Below are positions 47,890-56,340 of a DNA stretch of 64,000 nucleotides, in pieces. The notes under the pieces are model-generated. The model saw only the letters and a program-made list of their open reading frames with translations. It made no database searches and was not told the DNA's origin. The position numbers and the translations under genes are program-made. Source of the DNA: Parcubacteria group bacterium Greene0714_7. Lineage in GTDB: Bacteria; Patescibacteria; Paceibacteria; UBA9973; UBA2103. How positions within the stretch are numbered: the first letter of the stretch is position 1; every line of letters begins with the position of its first letter. The DNA lies in contig VMHB01000003.1 in assembly GCA_007378985.1 (NCBI GenBank), forward strand, positions 1 through 64,000. Direction: 5' to 3'.

Positions 47890-48456
47890 ATGTCTGCACT
47901 AGAAGGATTTCATACTACTAATGGTGAAGTTTATGGGGGACGAAGAGAGAACCGCTTCGGACGAGCTGAAAGTATTGCATTGCCGTTAGAGCGCTTTTCT
48001 GCAGGAAGGGAGGCGCATAGTTTGGTTTGGAAACCAAGAGAAACTAATGGAGTAAATAATTACCAGCAGACATCCTTTGGGATGCGTGAAGCTTCAGACG
48101 GTACAGCACGCGTTATTGGTGCGACTGTCGATCTTGGATTAACGCCAGTTCATGGTTTAGTTCGTGTTGGTGCAACTATGATGTCGGAAATGGAAAAGGC
48201 AAAGAAGATGTATGTCGGTGGTCTGGTGACGCTGATTTCTGAATGGCAAAGTCCATGGGGAAGAGTTGGGGCGCAGTTTATGACGCCAGTCATTGCGGGT
48301 GCTTTTGTAGCTGCAGCTGTGCAGGGTGTCGTCTTGGGAGGAATTAAAGGAACGTACGGGTTACTCAAAGATAAGGCGCACTCATTCGTCAACCACTTAG
48401 GGGGTAGTGGACCGACATACTTCCAATCTGCTGCAGTAGCTTACGTTAACGAATAA
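47890..48456 (+). CDS. Protein of unknown function with C-terminal hydrophobic segment
   Basis: 188 residues. A polar N-terminus (1-65) is followed by amphipathic and Gly/Ala-rich stretches (VIGATVDLGLTPVHGLVRVG and VIAGAFVAAAVQGVVLGGIKG) that could insert in a membrane. No family recognised. Strong own promoter and a perfect terminator make it a single-gene unit like those at 11381 and 18367. Confidence 0.65.
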   Translation: MSALEGFHTTNGEVYGGRRENRFGRAESIALPLERFSAGREAHSLVWKPRETNGVNNYQQTSFGMREASDGTARVIGATVDLGLTPVHGLVRVGATMMSEMEKAKKMYVGGLVTLISEWQSPWGRVGAQFMTPVIAGAFVAAAVQGVVLGGIKGTYGLLKDKAHSFVNHLGGSGPTYFQSAAVAYVNE

Positions 48457-48506
48457 GTAGAGGAAGCTTTCTTGCAGGGGGCGGTAGTTGATCTCATGTA
48501 TAAAAG

Positions 48507-48543
48507 AAAATAAAAACCCGCCAGAATGGCGGGTTTTTATTTT
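48507..48543. terminator. Strong bidirectional terminator
   Basis: A 16-bp perfect stem, AAAATAAAAACCCGCC (48507-48522) and its complement (48528-48543), 5-nt loop, with A and T runs inside the stem. Confidence 0.93.
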
Positions 48544-48577
48544 CTTTTGCTCTGACTGCTTGAGGTAGAATAAAAGT

Positions 48578-49009
48578 ATGAACAAAGTAAGTGCTAAGTC
48601 AGGTAGAAGAGAACTAGAACCTAAGGCACCAGCAGACATTGTAAAAGTTATCAGGACGAGTTCGAAAGTGCAGATGTTGTGGGGTAGCCTTACGCCAATC
48701 GCACGAAGAGATTTTATTAGTTGGATAGAGTCGGCAAAACAAGTTGAGACGCGCAAACGTCGAGCCCTGAGTATTCCCTCAAGGCTCCTCTCTGGAAAAA
48801 GGCGTCCTTGCTGTTATACGCTCGTGCCAATGAATCTCTACAAAGCTCTGGGAGCAAGTCCTAAGGCAAAGGCTACTTGGGGTAGCCTTACACCTAATGA
48901 GCGGAGAGATTTTGTAAGTTGGGTAGAGAAAGCTACAGAATCAGAAGCGCGCGGGCTTCAAATTATGAAAGCCTGCCAGATGCTTGCGAAAGGGAAGCGA
49001 CGTCCTTGA
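48578..49009 (+). CDS. Tandem YdeI/OmdA-like domains
   Basis: 143 residues made of two copies of one ~60-residue module: SSKVQMLWGSLTPIARRDFI..SWIESAKQVETRKRR and SPKAKATWGSLTPNERRDFV..SWVEKATESEARGLQ, each ending GKRRP. The module matches OmdA (bacteriocin-protection YdeI/OmpD-associated, PF13376) by its W..L....RR..+WI..A pattern. Role unknown. TAGAAT lies 6 nt before ATG. Confidence 0.8.
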   Translation: MNKVSAKSGRRELEPKAPADIVKVIRTSSKVQMLWGSLTPIARRDFISWIESAKQVETRKRRALSIPSRLLSGKRRPCCYTLVPMNLYKALGASPKAKATWGSLTPNERRDFVSWVEKATESEARGLQIMKACQMLAKGKRRP

Positions 49010-49079
49010 TTTTTATTTGCTGAGGTCGTCACTCAATGGACAAAGAGACTATTTTGTTTTATATTAACAGACAGAAGTC

Positions 49080-50498
49080 ATGATCAAACAAACAAAAATA
49101 GTTGCAACACTCGGGCCTGCGAGCACCAACCCAAAGGTTATTGAGGCAATGATTAATGCAGGCATGAATGTTGCTCGCATTAACTTTTCACACGGCGACC
49201 ACGCTGAACATGGAGAGCGGATAGATAATGCGCGGAGTGCTGCTGCTGTAACGGGTCAGTCCATCGCCATTCTTCAAGACCTTTGTGGTCCTAAGATTCG
49301 CATCGGTGATTTTTCTGAAGGCACAGTTGAGCTTAAAGCAGGTGATGCATTTACCATCACTACTCGGAAAGTAGTGGGGGATAAAGAAATTGTTTCAGTA
49401 AGCCTCTCGTCTCTACCTTCTTGCGTTCAGGCTGGCATGAACATCATGCTTGAGGATGGTAAGTACATACTCAAGGTAGTGAAGGTTGAGGGAACAGATA
49501 TTCACACAAAGGTAGTTGCAGGTGGTCATATTCGAAGTCGCCGAGGCGTGAATGTTCCAGGAGCAATGCTCCCTATTGGTGCCATGACCGCAAAAGACAA
49601 AAGCGATCTCGCATTTGGGCTCACGAAGAATGTCGACATGGTGGCACTTTCCTTTGTGCAGACCGCAAAAGATATTACTGATCTTCGTAAGATTCTCATT
49701 AAAGCTAAAAGCAATGCTCTCATTATTGCAAAGATTGAAACGCAATCCGCGATAGACAATTTAGATGAAATTGTTGCGGTGACAGACGGCATTATGATTG
49801 CTCGCGGTGATTTGGCAGTAGAAGTTCCCAAAGAGGATGTACCGCTTCTCCAAAAGAGAATGATTCGTATGTGCAGGAAGCTTGGTAAACCAGTTATCAC
49901 TGCAACACAGATGCTTGACTCAATGACTGAAAGTCCCGTGCCAACACGTGCTGAAGTTGCCGATGTTGCGAATGCTGTTTTTGATGGAACAGATGCCGTG
50001 ATGCTCTCACAAGAGTCTGCTGTAGGTGATGATCCTGCGCTCGTTGTCCGTACCATGGCAAGTATTGCAATGCGCGCAGAGACAAGTGATTTCTATAGAG
50101 AAACGATGGAGAAACGCCGTCCTATGAATGAAGTGACGACAACTGATGTCACTACGCTCTCTGCGACGTATGACGCGCATCTCCTTGGTGCAAAAGCGAT
50201 TGTTGCACTCACTGAAACAGGGAGTACGGCCCGCATGCTCTCAAGGCACAAACCACATCTGCCTATTATTGCGCTTACTCCACATAACATAGTGGCTCAC
50301 CAGCTCAGTGTTTCGTTTGGCATTATTCCTATTTTTGATAGGAGTAGAGTTACACAATTTGAAGAAGCTGTTGTATTAGCAAAGCGTATCCTTATTGAAC
50401 AAAAGTGTGCCAAGAAAGGAGATACCTTTATACTTGTTGCTGGTCTCCCATTCGGGACTACGGGGAGTACTAATACCTGCAGTATTCAAGTTGTGTAG
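49080..50498 (+). CDS. pyk: Pyruvate kinase
   Basis: 472 residues. Converts PEP and ADP to pyruvate and ATP, the last step of glycolysis. KIVATLGPAS, NVARINFSHGDHAEH, LIIAKIETQSAID (catalytic Lys and Glu), DGIMIARGDLAVEVP and PVITATQMLDSM are hallmarks. A C-terminal regulatory-type domain is present (STARMLSRHKPHLPIIALTP). A 143-residue OmdA gene precedes it. Confidence 0.97.
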   Translation: MIKQTKIVATLGPASTNPKVIEAMINAGMNVARINFSHGDHAEHGERIDNARSAAAVTGQSIAILQDLCGPKIRIGDFSEGTVELKAGDAFTITTRKVVGDKEIVSVSLSSLPSCVQAGMNIMLEDGKYILKVVKVEGTDIHTKVVAGGHIRSRRGVNVPGAMLPIGAMTAKDKSDLAFGLTKNVDMVALSFVQTAKDITDLRKILIKAKSNALIIAKIETQSAIDNLDEIVAVTDGIMIARGDLAVEVPKEDVPLLQKRMIRMCRKLGKPVITATQMLDSMTESPVPTRAEVADVANAVFDGTDAVMLSQESAVGDDPALVVRTMASIAMRAETSDFYRETMEKRRPMNEVTTTDVTTLSATYDAHLLGAKAIVALTETGSTARMLSRHKPHLPIIALTPHNIVAHQLSVSFGIIPIFDRSRVTQFEEAVVLAKRILIEQKCAKKGDTFILVAGLPFGTTGSTNTCSIQVV

Positions 50499-50541
50499 TT
50501 ATGAATTATAAGCAGTTCAGGCATGATTCTTAAAGATATTT

Positions 50542-50564
50542 AAGCTCACAGGCTTGTTTTTTTT
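50542..50564 (+). terminator. Terminator after pyk
   Basis: AAGC-tcacag-GCTT hairpin (50542-50555) followed by G and eight T. Confidence 0.7.
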
Positions 50565-50645
50565 AAGGCCGTACTTTAGTTGGCTGTACATGATTAAATA
50601 TCTGCTATTATTAGCGTACATTTAACGAGTTCATTCAAAGGTTCT

Positions 50646-51047
50646 ATGTTCAATGAATTTAAGGCATTTTTACTGCGAGGCAATGTTGTCGATTTGGCAG
50701 TCGGTGTCGTGGTGGGAGCAGCCTTTGGAAGTATCGTGACTGCTTTAGTGGCTGACCTACTTACCCCCTTTATAGCTGCAATTGCAAAAGTTCCTGATTT
50801 TGGCGGATTAGTGTTTACCTTGAACGGTAGTCAATTTAAATACGGCCATTTTATCAATACTCTTATATCATTCATTCTTGTGGCTGGTTCAGTATTTTTC
50901 TTTGTGGTTAAGCCGATGAATGTACTCAGCGCGCATGCGCTTAAAGACACGCCAGCTGATCCTGCAACAAAAAAATGCCCAGAGTGTCTCTCGAAGATAC
51001 CTGCAAGCGCGCGTCGTTGTGCGTTCTGCACCCAAGTACTTTCTTAA
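50646..51047 (+). CDS. mscL: Large-conductance mechanosensitive channel MscL with C-terminal zinc ribbon
   Basis: 133 residues. Helix 1 (FLLRGNVVDLAVGVVVGAAF) and helix 2 (ISFILVAGSVFFFVVKPMN) are classic MscL; the channel releases solutes on hypo-osmotic shock. Instead of the usual short helical bundle the C-terminus ends in a zinc-ribbon-like CPECLSKIPASARRCAFC (two CxxC pairs). TATTAT lies in the upstream region. Confidence 0.95.
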   Translation: MFNEFKAFLLRGNVVDLAVGVVVGAAFGSIVTALVADLLTPFIAAIAKVPDFGGLVFTLNGSQFKYGHFINTLISFILVAGSVFFFVVKPMNVLSAHALKDTPADPATKKCPECLSKIPASARRCAFCTQVLS

Positions 51048-51056
51048 TTTTTCTAT

Positions 51057-51386
51057 ATGGTTACCGAAGGTCCACAAGATAATGCTACTGAAAGAGGTTT
51101 TGAAAGCATACTTACTCGAGAGCAAGTGCTTTCAAAACTTAGTACCTATTGCGAAAACCCTACAATATTAAAAGAATTACGTGACAAAGATGGAATATAT
51201 CTCCTAGAGGTTAGAGGGACTCGGAAAATAGAAAAGGACATTGCTGAGTATATTTACCAGAGAAAAGGCACATTTCCGAATGGAAGTGATTCATCAGTGA
51301 CCAGTATTATGGTTGTAGATGATGGAGGGTGGGCGGAGAATATAGCGGAGTATGACTCTGTAACAAGAAAATGGGTCATAATGTAA
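51057..51386 (+). CDS. Hypothetical protein
   Basis: 109 residues, soluble, charged, with a predicted alpha/beta pattern. One Cys (TYCENP). No family recognised. It starts 9 nt after mscL and ends 4 nt before the next gene, so it is probably in one transcript with both. Confidence 0.65.
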   Translation: MVTEGPQDNATERGFESILTREQVLSKLSTYCENPTILKELRDKDGIYLLEVRGTRKIEKDIAEYIYQRKGTFPNGSDSSVTSIMVVDDGGWAENIAEYDSVTRKWVIM

Positions 51387-51390
51387 ATAT

Positions 51391-51954
51391 ATGAATAAAA
51401 AAACACTCATCAGTTTTATTGTCGTTATTGCTGTAGCAATCGTAGCTGTTTTCTTTTTTACAAGAAGTAGCAATGAAGCAGTGCCTACAGTGCCCGCACA
51501 AGATCTTACTGTCTTTGATGGGAAAAATACTCACTTTACGATTGAAGGAAATGAAGTTGTTTTAGTACAGGGTACTTCAGAGGTGTCTATAGTGCCAGGT
51601 TCTGCTTCAAAGGTGACAACACGCTATTTTGGAAACGAATCGAAGGGTGATTTGAATGGGGATGGTATGGATGATGTTGCTTTTCTTATCACACAAGACA
51701 CTGGAGGTAGTGGACTCTTTTACTATGTCGTTGTCGCACTCAAAACTGCTGACGGGTACAAAACCACGAATGCGTTTTTGGTAGGAGACAGGATTGCACC
51801 ACAAACTACAGAAATACACGCTGATTCAAAAGAGCTTTATGTAAATTTTGCTGAGCGGAAGGAGGGCGAACCTATGACTGCACGACCATCAGTTGGCGTA
51901 ACGCTTTTTCTAAAAGTGACTCCTGAAGGAGTACTGGAAGGATTAATGAAATAG
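51391..51954 (+). CDS. Membrane-anchored exported protein with DxNxDG motif
   Basis: 187 residues. An N-terminal helix (LISFIVVIAVAIVAVFFF) anchors a beta-rich domain containing GDLNGDGMDDVAFL, a calcium-binding-like loop of the dockerin/FG-GAP type. Found as a single-loop form in many small exported proteins of this group. Function unknown. Confidence 0.75.
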   Translation: MNKKTLISFIVVIAVAIVAVFFFTRSSNEAVPTVPAQDLTVFDGKNTHFTIEGNEVVLVQGTSEVSIVPGSASKVTTRYFGNESKGDLNGDGMDDVAFLITQDTGGSGLFYYVVVALKTADGYKTTNAFLVGDRIAPQTTEIHADSKELYVNFAERKEGEPMTARPSVGVTLFLKVTPEGVLEGLMK

Positions 51955-51998
51955 ATGCTTAAATCACTGTGCGCTGAGTGGAGTAATAACTTATTTCT

Positions 51999-52250
51999 TC
52001 ATTTTTTTCTGTACTGTTGCCATGCGAGCAAAAGCCACGTTGCCGTAACTAAGATTGAAGCAACTGTGGAACTCCACAGACCAAGGGTGGCATAGACAAC
52101 ACTAAAAACTCCAAGAACGGTGCCCGTGAGCAGGCTCGAAGAAAGCGCGGGTTTGTCTTTTCCAAATACAGAAGGAAGAAGGGCAATAACAAAAATATAT
52201 TGACCAATCGAGAGAACAATATCTTGCCAGTGCATAGGTGAATTATACAT
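51999..52250 (-). CDS. Small three-helix membrane protein
   Basis: 83 residues, three hydrophobic segments (IVLSIGQYIFVIALLPSVFG, LLTGTVLGVFSVVYATLGLW, STVASILVTATWLLLAW). Reminiscent of half-transporters of the SemiSWEET size but no motif proves it. The start could also be M6. Confidence 0.7.
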   Translation of the reverse strand: MYNSPMHWQDIVLSIGQYIFVIALLPSVFGKDKPALSSSLLTGTVLGVFSVVYATLGLWSSTVASILVTATWLLLAWQQYRKK

Positions 52251-52310
52251 TCTTAAATTCCTTAATGAATTGAAACCAAAAGAGATTTGGTGTGGTTTAG
52301 TGTGTAATAC

Positions 52311-52407
52311 ACCCCATGAGATAACATATCTGTATCAAGAGGTGTAAATATTCTAACCATCAAATTGTATTGTAGTCGTTATATCTTGAGCTACTATCTC
52401 ACGGGGT
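52311..52407. repeat. ~100-nt element with terminal inverted repeats, copy 2
   Basis: Begins ACCCCATGAGATAA (52311) and ends TATCTCACGGGGT (to 52407). CATCAAA lies at offset 47, against 48 in copy 1. The interior is otherwise diverged. The YjbQ gene starts 4 nt after the right end. Orientation relative to the adjacent gene is opposite to copy 1. Confidence 0.85.
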
Positions 52408-52411
52408 ACAT

Positions 52412-52933
52412 ATGTCCTATAAAGCTGTCACGAAAACTCTAACCTATCAAACGAAGCATCGTTTAGAATTTATTAACATTACTCCCGAAGTTGATTTATT
52501 TGTTGCAGATTCAGGAGTGCAAACAGGCACACTTGCACTTCAGACACACCATACGACCTGTGGTTTATGGGTGAATGAGGACGAACCAAATTTAATTGGG
52601 CCATCCTCAACCCTTGGGTATATACCCGATTTGCAAAGAGTTCTTGACCGCTTTGCACATCCTGCTGAAACGTATGGCCACAATGATATTCGTGATGTAA
52701 ATAATCCTGAAGGGAAGCGCCACACGCATCTGTGTGTACCTGACGAGAATGGGGTGAGCCAAGAGTGCGTTAATGGGCATGCCCATGCCCAAGGTTTGAT
52801 TATCCCGAGTTATCTGACGCTTATTATTGAGCGGGGGCAGGTAATTAGGGGAGTGTGGCAACAGATTCTTTTAGTTGAGCTTGACCACGACCGCACCCGT
52901 ACACTTACCATGTTAGCCCAGGGTGAGGTTTAA
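52412..52933 (+). CDS. YjbQ-family protein (UPF0047)
   Basis: 173 residues. LALQTHHTTCGLWVNEDEPN, YGHNDIRD and GVWQQILLVELDHDRTRTL follow the YjbQ pattern, a family with a trimeric fold and weak thiamine-phosphate-synthase activity in some members. A His-rich insert (HTHLCVPDENG..CVNGHAHAQG) is present in the middle. Physiological role unknown. Confidence 0.88.
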   Translation: MSYKAVTKTLTYQTKHRLEFINITPEVDLFVADSGVQTGTLALQTHHTTCGLWVNEDEPNLIGPSSTLGYIPDLQRVLDRFAHPAETYGHNDIRDVNNPEGKRHTHLCVPDENGVSQECVNGHAHAQGLIIPSYLTLIIERGQVIRGVWQQILLVELDHDRTRTLTMLAQGEV

Positions 52934-53010
52934 ATAGTTTGAGTATCAGAACCTCCTCTAGAGGTATTGTTAGCAGAAATGCTTCAGAAAAGTGTGAAAT
53001 AATACATTGC

Positions 53011-53556
53011 ATGAATATACATGCTCTGAAAAATAAAAAAATAGTATATAGCATAGTAGTGTTGGTTTTTGTTAGTGCGCTCGGTTTCTTTGCCCATCAA
53101 CAATTATTGAACATACACCGTGAGGTCATCGTACAAATGGTTTCAAAGCATGCACATGCATGGCAGACAGGAGATGAGCAATTGTTGGCGTCGCTGTTGC
53201 ATGAAAATGTGGTTTTTGCGTATCCCGGAAGACGATTGAATAAGGAGCAGACACTCGAAGATTTGCGGTTTTTTAGGGATGCATATACGGATACAAAAGT
53301 GTACATCAACACTATTGTTGTTAATGGGGATGATGTTGCCGTTGAGTGGCAGTTTGCCACAACAAAGAAAATAACTGGCAAACGCGAGGTGGTGAGTGAT
53401 GCAATAATTGCTAAAGTTCAGAATGGAAAATTTATTATTTGGAAAGAATATTTGGATGGACGCGTGAAAGGTCTTCAGGCAGAAGGCGCTCTAGAATTTG
53501 AAGAGGGCGATGAGCCATTCCCTTGGCCACATAAAATAGAGGTTAGATCTCTCTAA
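53011..53556 (+). CDS. Membrane-anchored SnoaL/NTF2-like protein
   Basis: 181 residues. Helix 10-30 (IVYSIVVLVFVSALGFFAHQ) anchors an NTF2-like cone fold (HAHAWQTGDEQLLASLLHEN, VFAYPGRRLNKEQTLEDLRF, VAVEWQFATTKK, DGRVKGLQAEG). Similar to SnoaL-type proteins. Ligand unknown. I chose ATG 53011 over an ORF start at 52939. The stop overlaps the next start (TAATG), implying translational coupling. Confidence 0.75.
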   Translation: MNIHALKNKKIVYSIVVLVFVSALGFFAHQQLLNIHREVIVQMVSKHAHAWQTGDEQLLASLLHENVVFAYPGRRLNKEQTLEDLRFFRDAYTDTKVYINTIVVNGDDVAVEWQFATTKKITGKREVVSDAIIAKVQNGKFIIWKEYLDGRVKGLQAEGALEFEEGDEPFPWPHKIEVRSL

Positions 53557-54725
53557 TGCGTCTTATGTCTAACGGGATGAAAAAAGCTCTAGTAGTCTTC
53601 GGGTCAGTAATTATATGCGCACTTTTGGCAGTAACTGTTTATTTTATACCTATTCTTAGAGGGGAATGTTACAAAGTTCCTGATTATCTGAAACCTATCG
53701 CAGGCTCACAAGGGTATCGCATCTGGTCTGGCGACATACTCAAAAGTTTTGACCACAAAAACCGACCTGTGTGTGTGCCACAAGGTTGGGAAGCTGTTGG
53801 TGCCATAGAGACTGGCGCTGGATGGGCGAAATTTGAGACAAATTTGACGGGCGTTCTTATTCGCTCCGATGCATTCACACTACAGAGTATTCAGCCGAAA
53901 CACAGCATATATAGGGTAGATATTTTATATCCCGTAACCACAACAGAAAGTTCAATACAACGGTATGTTGCCATTATTGAAAATGCGTTCAATCGCACAG
54001 GGAAATTGTTTAATGATGCTCCTAAAGAACAACGAGTTCCACATGTGGTTCTTATTACTGCAGGCCTTGCCGGAAATGCAGACGAAGATGCTACACATGT
54101 GTATCCAGACCCAAGCGCAAGAGTTAGTGCTTTCGTGCGCACATCAGATAGTCTTCGCGGAGAGGAACTCTTCATTCACGCAGTAATGCACCTTTACAAC
54201 AGGCATCAGAATGGCGCACTACCTTATCAAAAGTTACAGTCGCCCTTTACAGAAGAAGATTGGCAGGAGGTTGAGGCTACTTGGGCAGAAACAGCATTTA
54301 CTACTTCTGCGGAGCAATCAGGGCGTATTGTGTATCTCTATGGTGTTCATACAGCACTCAGAACTGGAAACTTTTCACTTATAAAAGAAGCGCCTTTTAA
54401 TAATCAAAAAGCCTTTGAGAAAATTAGGCAAAGTGTGATTGTTGCGCCGGGTTCTCCGAACCTCGATTATCAATATGGACATTACGTGCTCGCCCCACTT
54501 TCGATGCTTGCGGTTGATGGTATGTTGCAGGAGTCACGCGCTGGTACTGGTGTAGAAAAAATTCTTACTGATATTCATGCAGGGAAAGCCAGTAACTTCT
54601 TTGATGAGCTTCAAAAAACCCTTTCAAAGGAAGACGTTCAACGTGCTCGGGGCTGGTTTGAAGGGAGAGAGACCATACCGACTAGTGTAATCAATTTGGT
54701 CGTTGCTTCTTATAAATCTCAGTAA
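53556..54725 (+). CDS. Membrane-anchored putative metallopeptidase-like protein (degenerate HEXXH)
   Basis: 389 residues. Helix ~10-32 (LVVFGSVIICALLAVTVYFI) is followed by a beta-rich domain and then a helical domain with EELFIHAVMHLYNR (His208, His212), the position of a gluzincin HEXXH helix but with Ala for the catalytic Glu. EVEATWAETAF later could hold the third ligand. Possibly inactive, or a different enzyme. Coupled to the SnoaL-like gene. Confidence 0.6.
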   Translation: MRLMSNGMKKALVVFGSVIICALLAVTVYFIPILRGECYKVPDYLKPIAGSQGYRIWSGDILKSFDHKNRPVCVPQGWEAVGAIETGAGWAKFETNLTGVLIRSDAFTLQSIQPKHSIYRVDILYPVTTTESSIQRYVAIIENAFNRTGKLFNDAPKEQRVPHVVLITAGLAGNADEDATHVYPDPSARVSAFVRTSDSLRGEELFIHAVMHLYNRHQNGALPYQKLQSPFTEEDWQEVEATWAETAFTTSAEQSGRIVYLYGVHTALRTGNFSLIKEAPFNNQKAFEKIRQSVIVAPGSPNLDYQYGHYVLAPLSMLAVDGMLQESRAGTGVEKILTDIHAGKASNFFDELQKTLSKEDVQRARGWFEGRETIPTSVINLVVASYKSQ

Positions 54726-54760
54726 TTGCATCTCTATTCTAGAGGGTGGGGAATTAGAGT

Positions 54761-55168
54761 ATGGGTATTCGTGATAGAATCGACACTACCGCTATGAATG
54801 CCACCGATGTATATCGAGAGTTAAAGACAAGGTCTATAGGGGCATCTCGCATTTTTCATCGAGAGCTACTGATTGTGGATTCTACAGTTTTTGATGAATA
54901 CGAAGTACATTTTGTGAAAGTTTTTCACGCACTCAACAGAAAAACAAACTATAGAACGCCAGGGACATTTAGACACATTCACGCAATAAAATCAGGTTCC
55001 TTAGTTGAGATTCACTATGATTTTGGAAACCTTAACAAATTTTTTGTTATGGCTGTTCCGCATTTCTTTTTAGACATGGTGCCTTATTTTTTATATCACC
55101 TAATTACATTTAGAAAGCCATACAGTATTGATGTGCAAATTCTTGAATCACAAATACATAAAACATAA
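54761..55168 (+). CDS. Hypothetical protein
   Basis: 135 residues, His- and Tyr-rich (FRHIHAIKSGSLVEIHYDFG), with one moderately hydrophobic segment (FFLDMVPYFLYHLITF). No family recognised. Start uncertain: the second Met (residue 12) is possible. A CTCC-gtca-GGAG hairpin with T-run follows. Confidence 0.6.
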   Translation: MGIRDRIDTTAMNATDVYRELKTRSIGASRIFHRELLIVDSTVFDEYEVHFVKVFHALNRKTNYRTPGTFRHIHAIKSGSLVEIHYDFGNLNKFFVMAVPHFFLDMVPYFLYHLITFRKPYSIDVQILESQIHKT

Positions 55169-55169
55169 G

Positions 55170-55190
55170 CTCCGTCAGGAGATTTTTTAA
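55170..55190 (+). terminator. Terminator
   Basis: CTCC-gtca-GGAG stem (55170-55181) followed by ATTTTTT. Confidence 0.75.
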
Positions 55191-55207
55191 AAAGTTTTTT
55201 CTAAAAT

Positions 55208-55360
55208 CTATTTTAGTCCGTCGAGTTGATTTACCGTAGACCACTGAGTGTCTGTCTTTTCATTCACTTGTGTAGTGCTATTTGCTACAGTTGCCAGTTC
55301 TTCAAGGTAGAGCTCTTTTTCGCGAGCCATCCGCTTTCTTATGCCGAAGAGGTCAAACAT
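55208..55360 (-). CDS. Small soluble helical protein
   Basis: A 50-residue ORF (MFDLFGIRKRMAREKELYLE...), N-terminal basic amphipathic helix, then polar. It begins 9 nt after the hydrophobic peptide gene at 55370 on the same strand, so the two look like a bicistron. No family recognised. These two ORFs fill a gap that otherwise looks empty. Confidence 0.55.
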   Translation of the reverse strand: MFDLFGIRKRMAREKELYLEELATVANSTTQVNEKTDTQWSTVNQLDGLK

Positions 55361-55369
55361 AGTTTTGTG

Positions 55370-55504
55370 TTATTGGAATACGGCAAGTATGGCATTCACG
55401 ATAGGTGTGAGAAGTGAAAGAATGAATAGGATGAGGTTTATAAAAAATTGAACTATTTGCACAATGAGAGAAAAAAACTGTTGAAATAACTGTACGAAAT
55501 CCAT
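55370..55504 (-). CDS. Small hydrophobic peptide
   Basis: A 44-residue ORF that is almost all hydrophobic (MDFVQLFQQFFSLIVQIVQF, then FINLILFILSLLTPIVNAIL), giving two helices. No charged residue after Asp2. Resembles holin-like or membrane-acting peptides in composition only. Upstream of the 55208 gene on the minus strand. Confidence 0.55.
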   Translation of the reverse strand: MDFVQLFQQFFSLIVQIVQFFINLILFILSLLTPIVNAILAVFQ

Positions 55505-55575
55505 GGTGTATAGATTATTTTAATAAAGTAGCCACATATGTCACTTTATGAAAATAATGATATCACGCTTATTTT

Positions 55576-56289
55576 TTAGAGCATGATGTCTGTAAAGAGA
55601 GCGAATGCGGGTATATCATTGAACACTCTTGCGGGTGTTTCCGCGTATGTCCCACTCTGGGCTAGTGTGCGTTCAAGGGCTGGTTGTTTGCTAATTCCGG
55701 TTACATAGCCCACTCCTCCTGTAATGTGTTTGCGTAGAAAAGGTAGTGTAGCGGTCGCTCTTAAGGGTATTGGATTTTTACCACGAGCATCGTACCCAAC
55801 GACAGCCCTCCTTTCGTCTTCAAAAAGTATATCGAACATGCCAGGGTCTTCTGCGTACGGCATGATGCCTGCTGTATGGCCGTCAGCTCCCATGCCGAAT
55901 GTTGCGAGTATATGTCCTGTTGGATTTTCCTCAATCCATTTCCTCCACGCCTGCTCCATAGTGGTTGCTAGTGTCTCGACTCTTTCAAATCGCATACTTG
56001 TATCAATGGCACGCGCGCCTCTTGCTGTTGTGTTTTTAAAGAAACTTGTTTCCTTCAGGGTTGCAAAATTATTTTCTTTTGGATTTTTCGTAAATCGCTC
56101 ATCTAAAACACCAAGTGTAAGGTTGGATGTGTTTTCAGGTAAGGTGACATGCATAAGGATTCCAAGGGCAGAGCCACTCGAAAAAAGAATCAAAGCAGGT
56201 TCGCTCTCCATTTTCATGAGTAGGGAAGAGAAGTACGCACCAGCTTTCTGTTTCAATACCTCCTCGTTTAGGTTCCTGATTATTTCCAT
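55576..56289 (-). CDS. 6-phosphogluconolactonase / glucosamine-6-phosphate isomerase-like protein
   Basis: 237 residues. LILFSSGSALGILMHVTLP, LGVLDERFT and ATFGMGADGHTAGIMPYAED are the substrate-binding and catalytic stretches of the 6PGL/NagB superfamily. The GMGADGHT block favours the lactonase (pentose phosphate pathway). I chose ATG 56289. Met at 56307 is an alternative. Divergent from the DMT transporter. Confidence 0.85.
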   Translation of the reverse strand: MEIIRNLNEEVLKQKAGAYFSSLLMKMESEPALILFSSGSALGILMHVTLPENTSNLTLGVLDERFTKNPKENNFATLKETSFFKNTTARGARAIDTSMRFERVETLATTMEQAWRKWIEENPTGHILATFGMGADGHTAGIMPYAEDPGMFDILFEDERRAVVGYDARGKNPIPLRATATLPFLRKHITGGVGYVTGISKQPALERTLAQSGTYAETPARVFNDIPAFALFTDIML

Positions 56290-56340
56290 GTTTTTTAATC
56301 CTATCATTTTCTTTCTGTATCCATATATACTAGTGAGATT

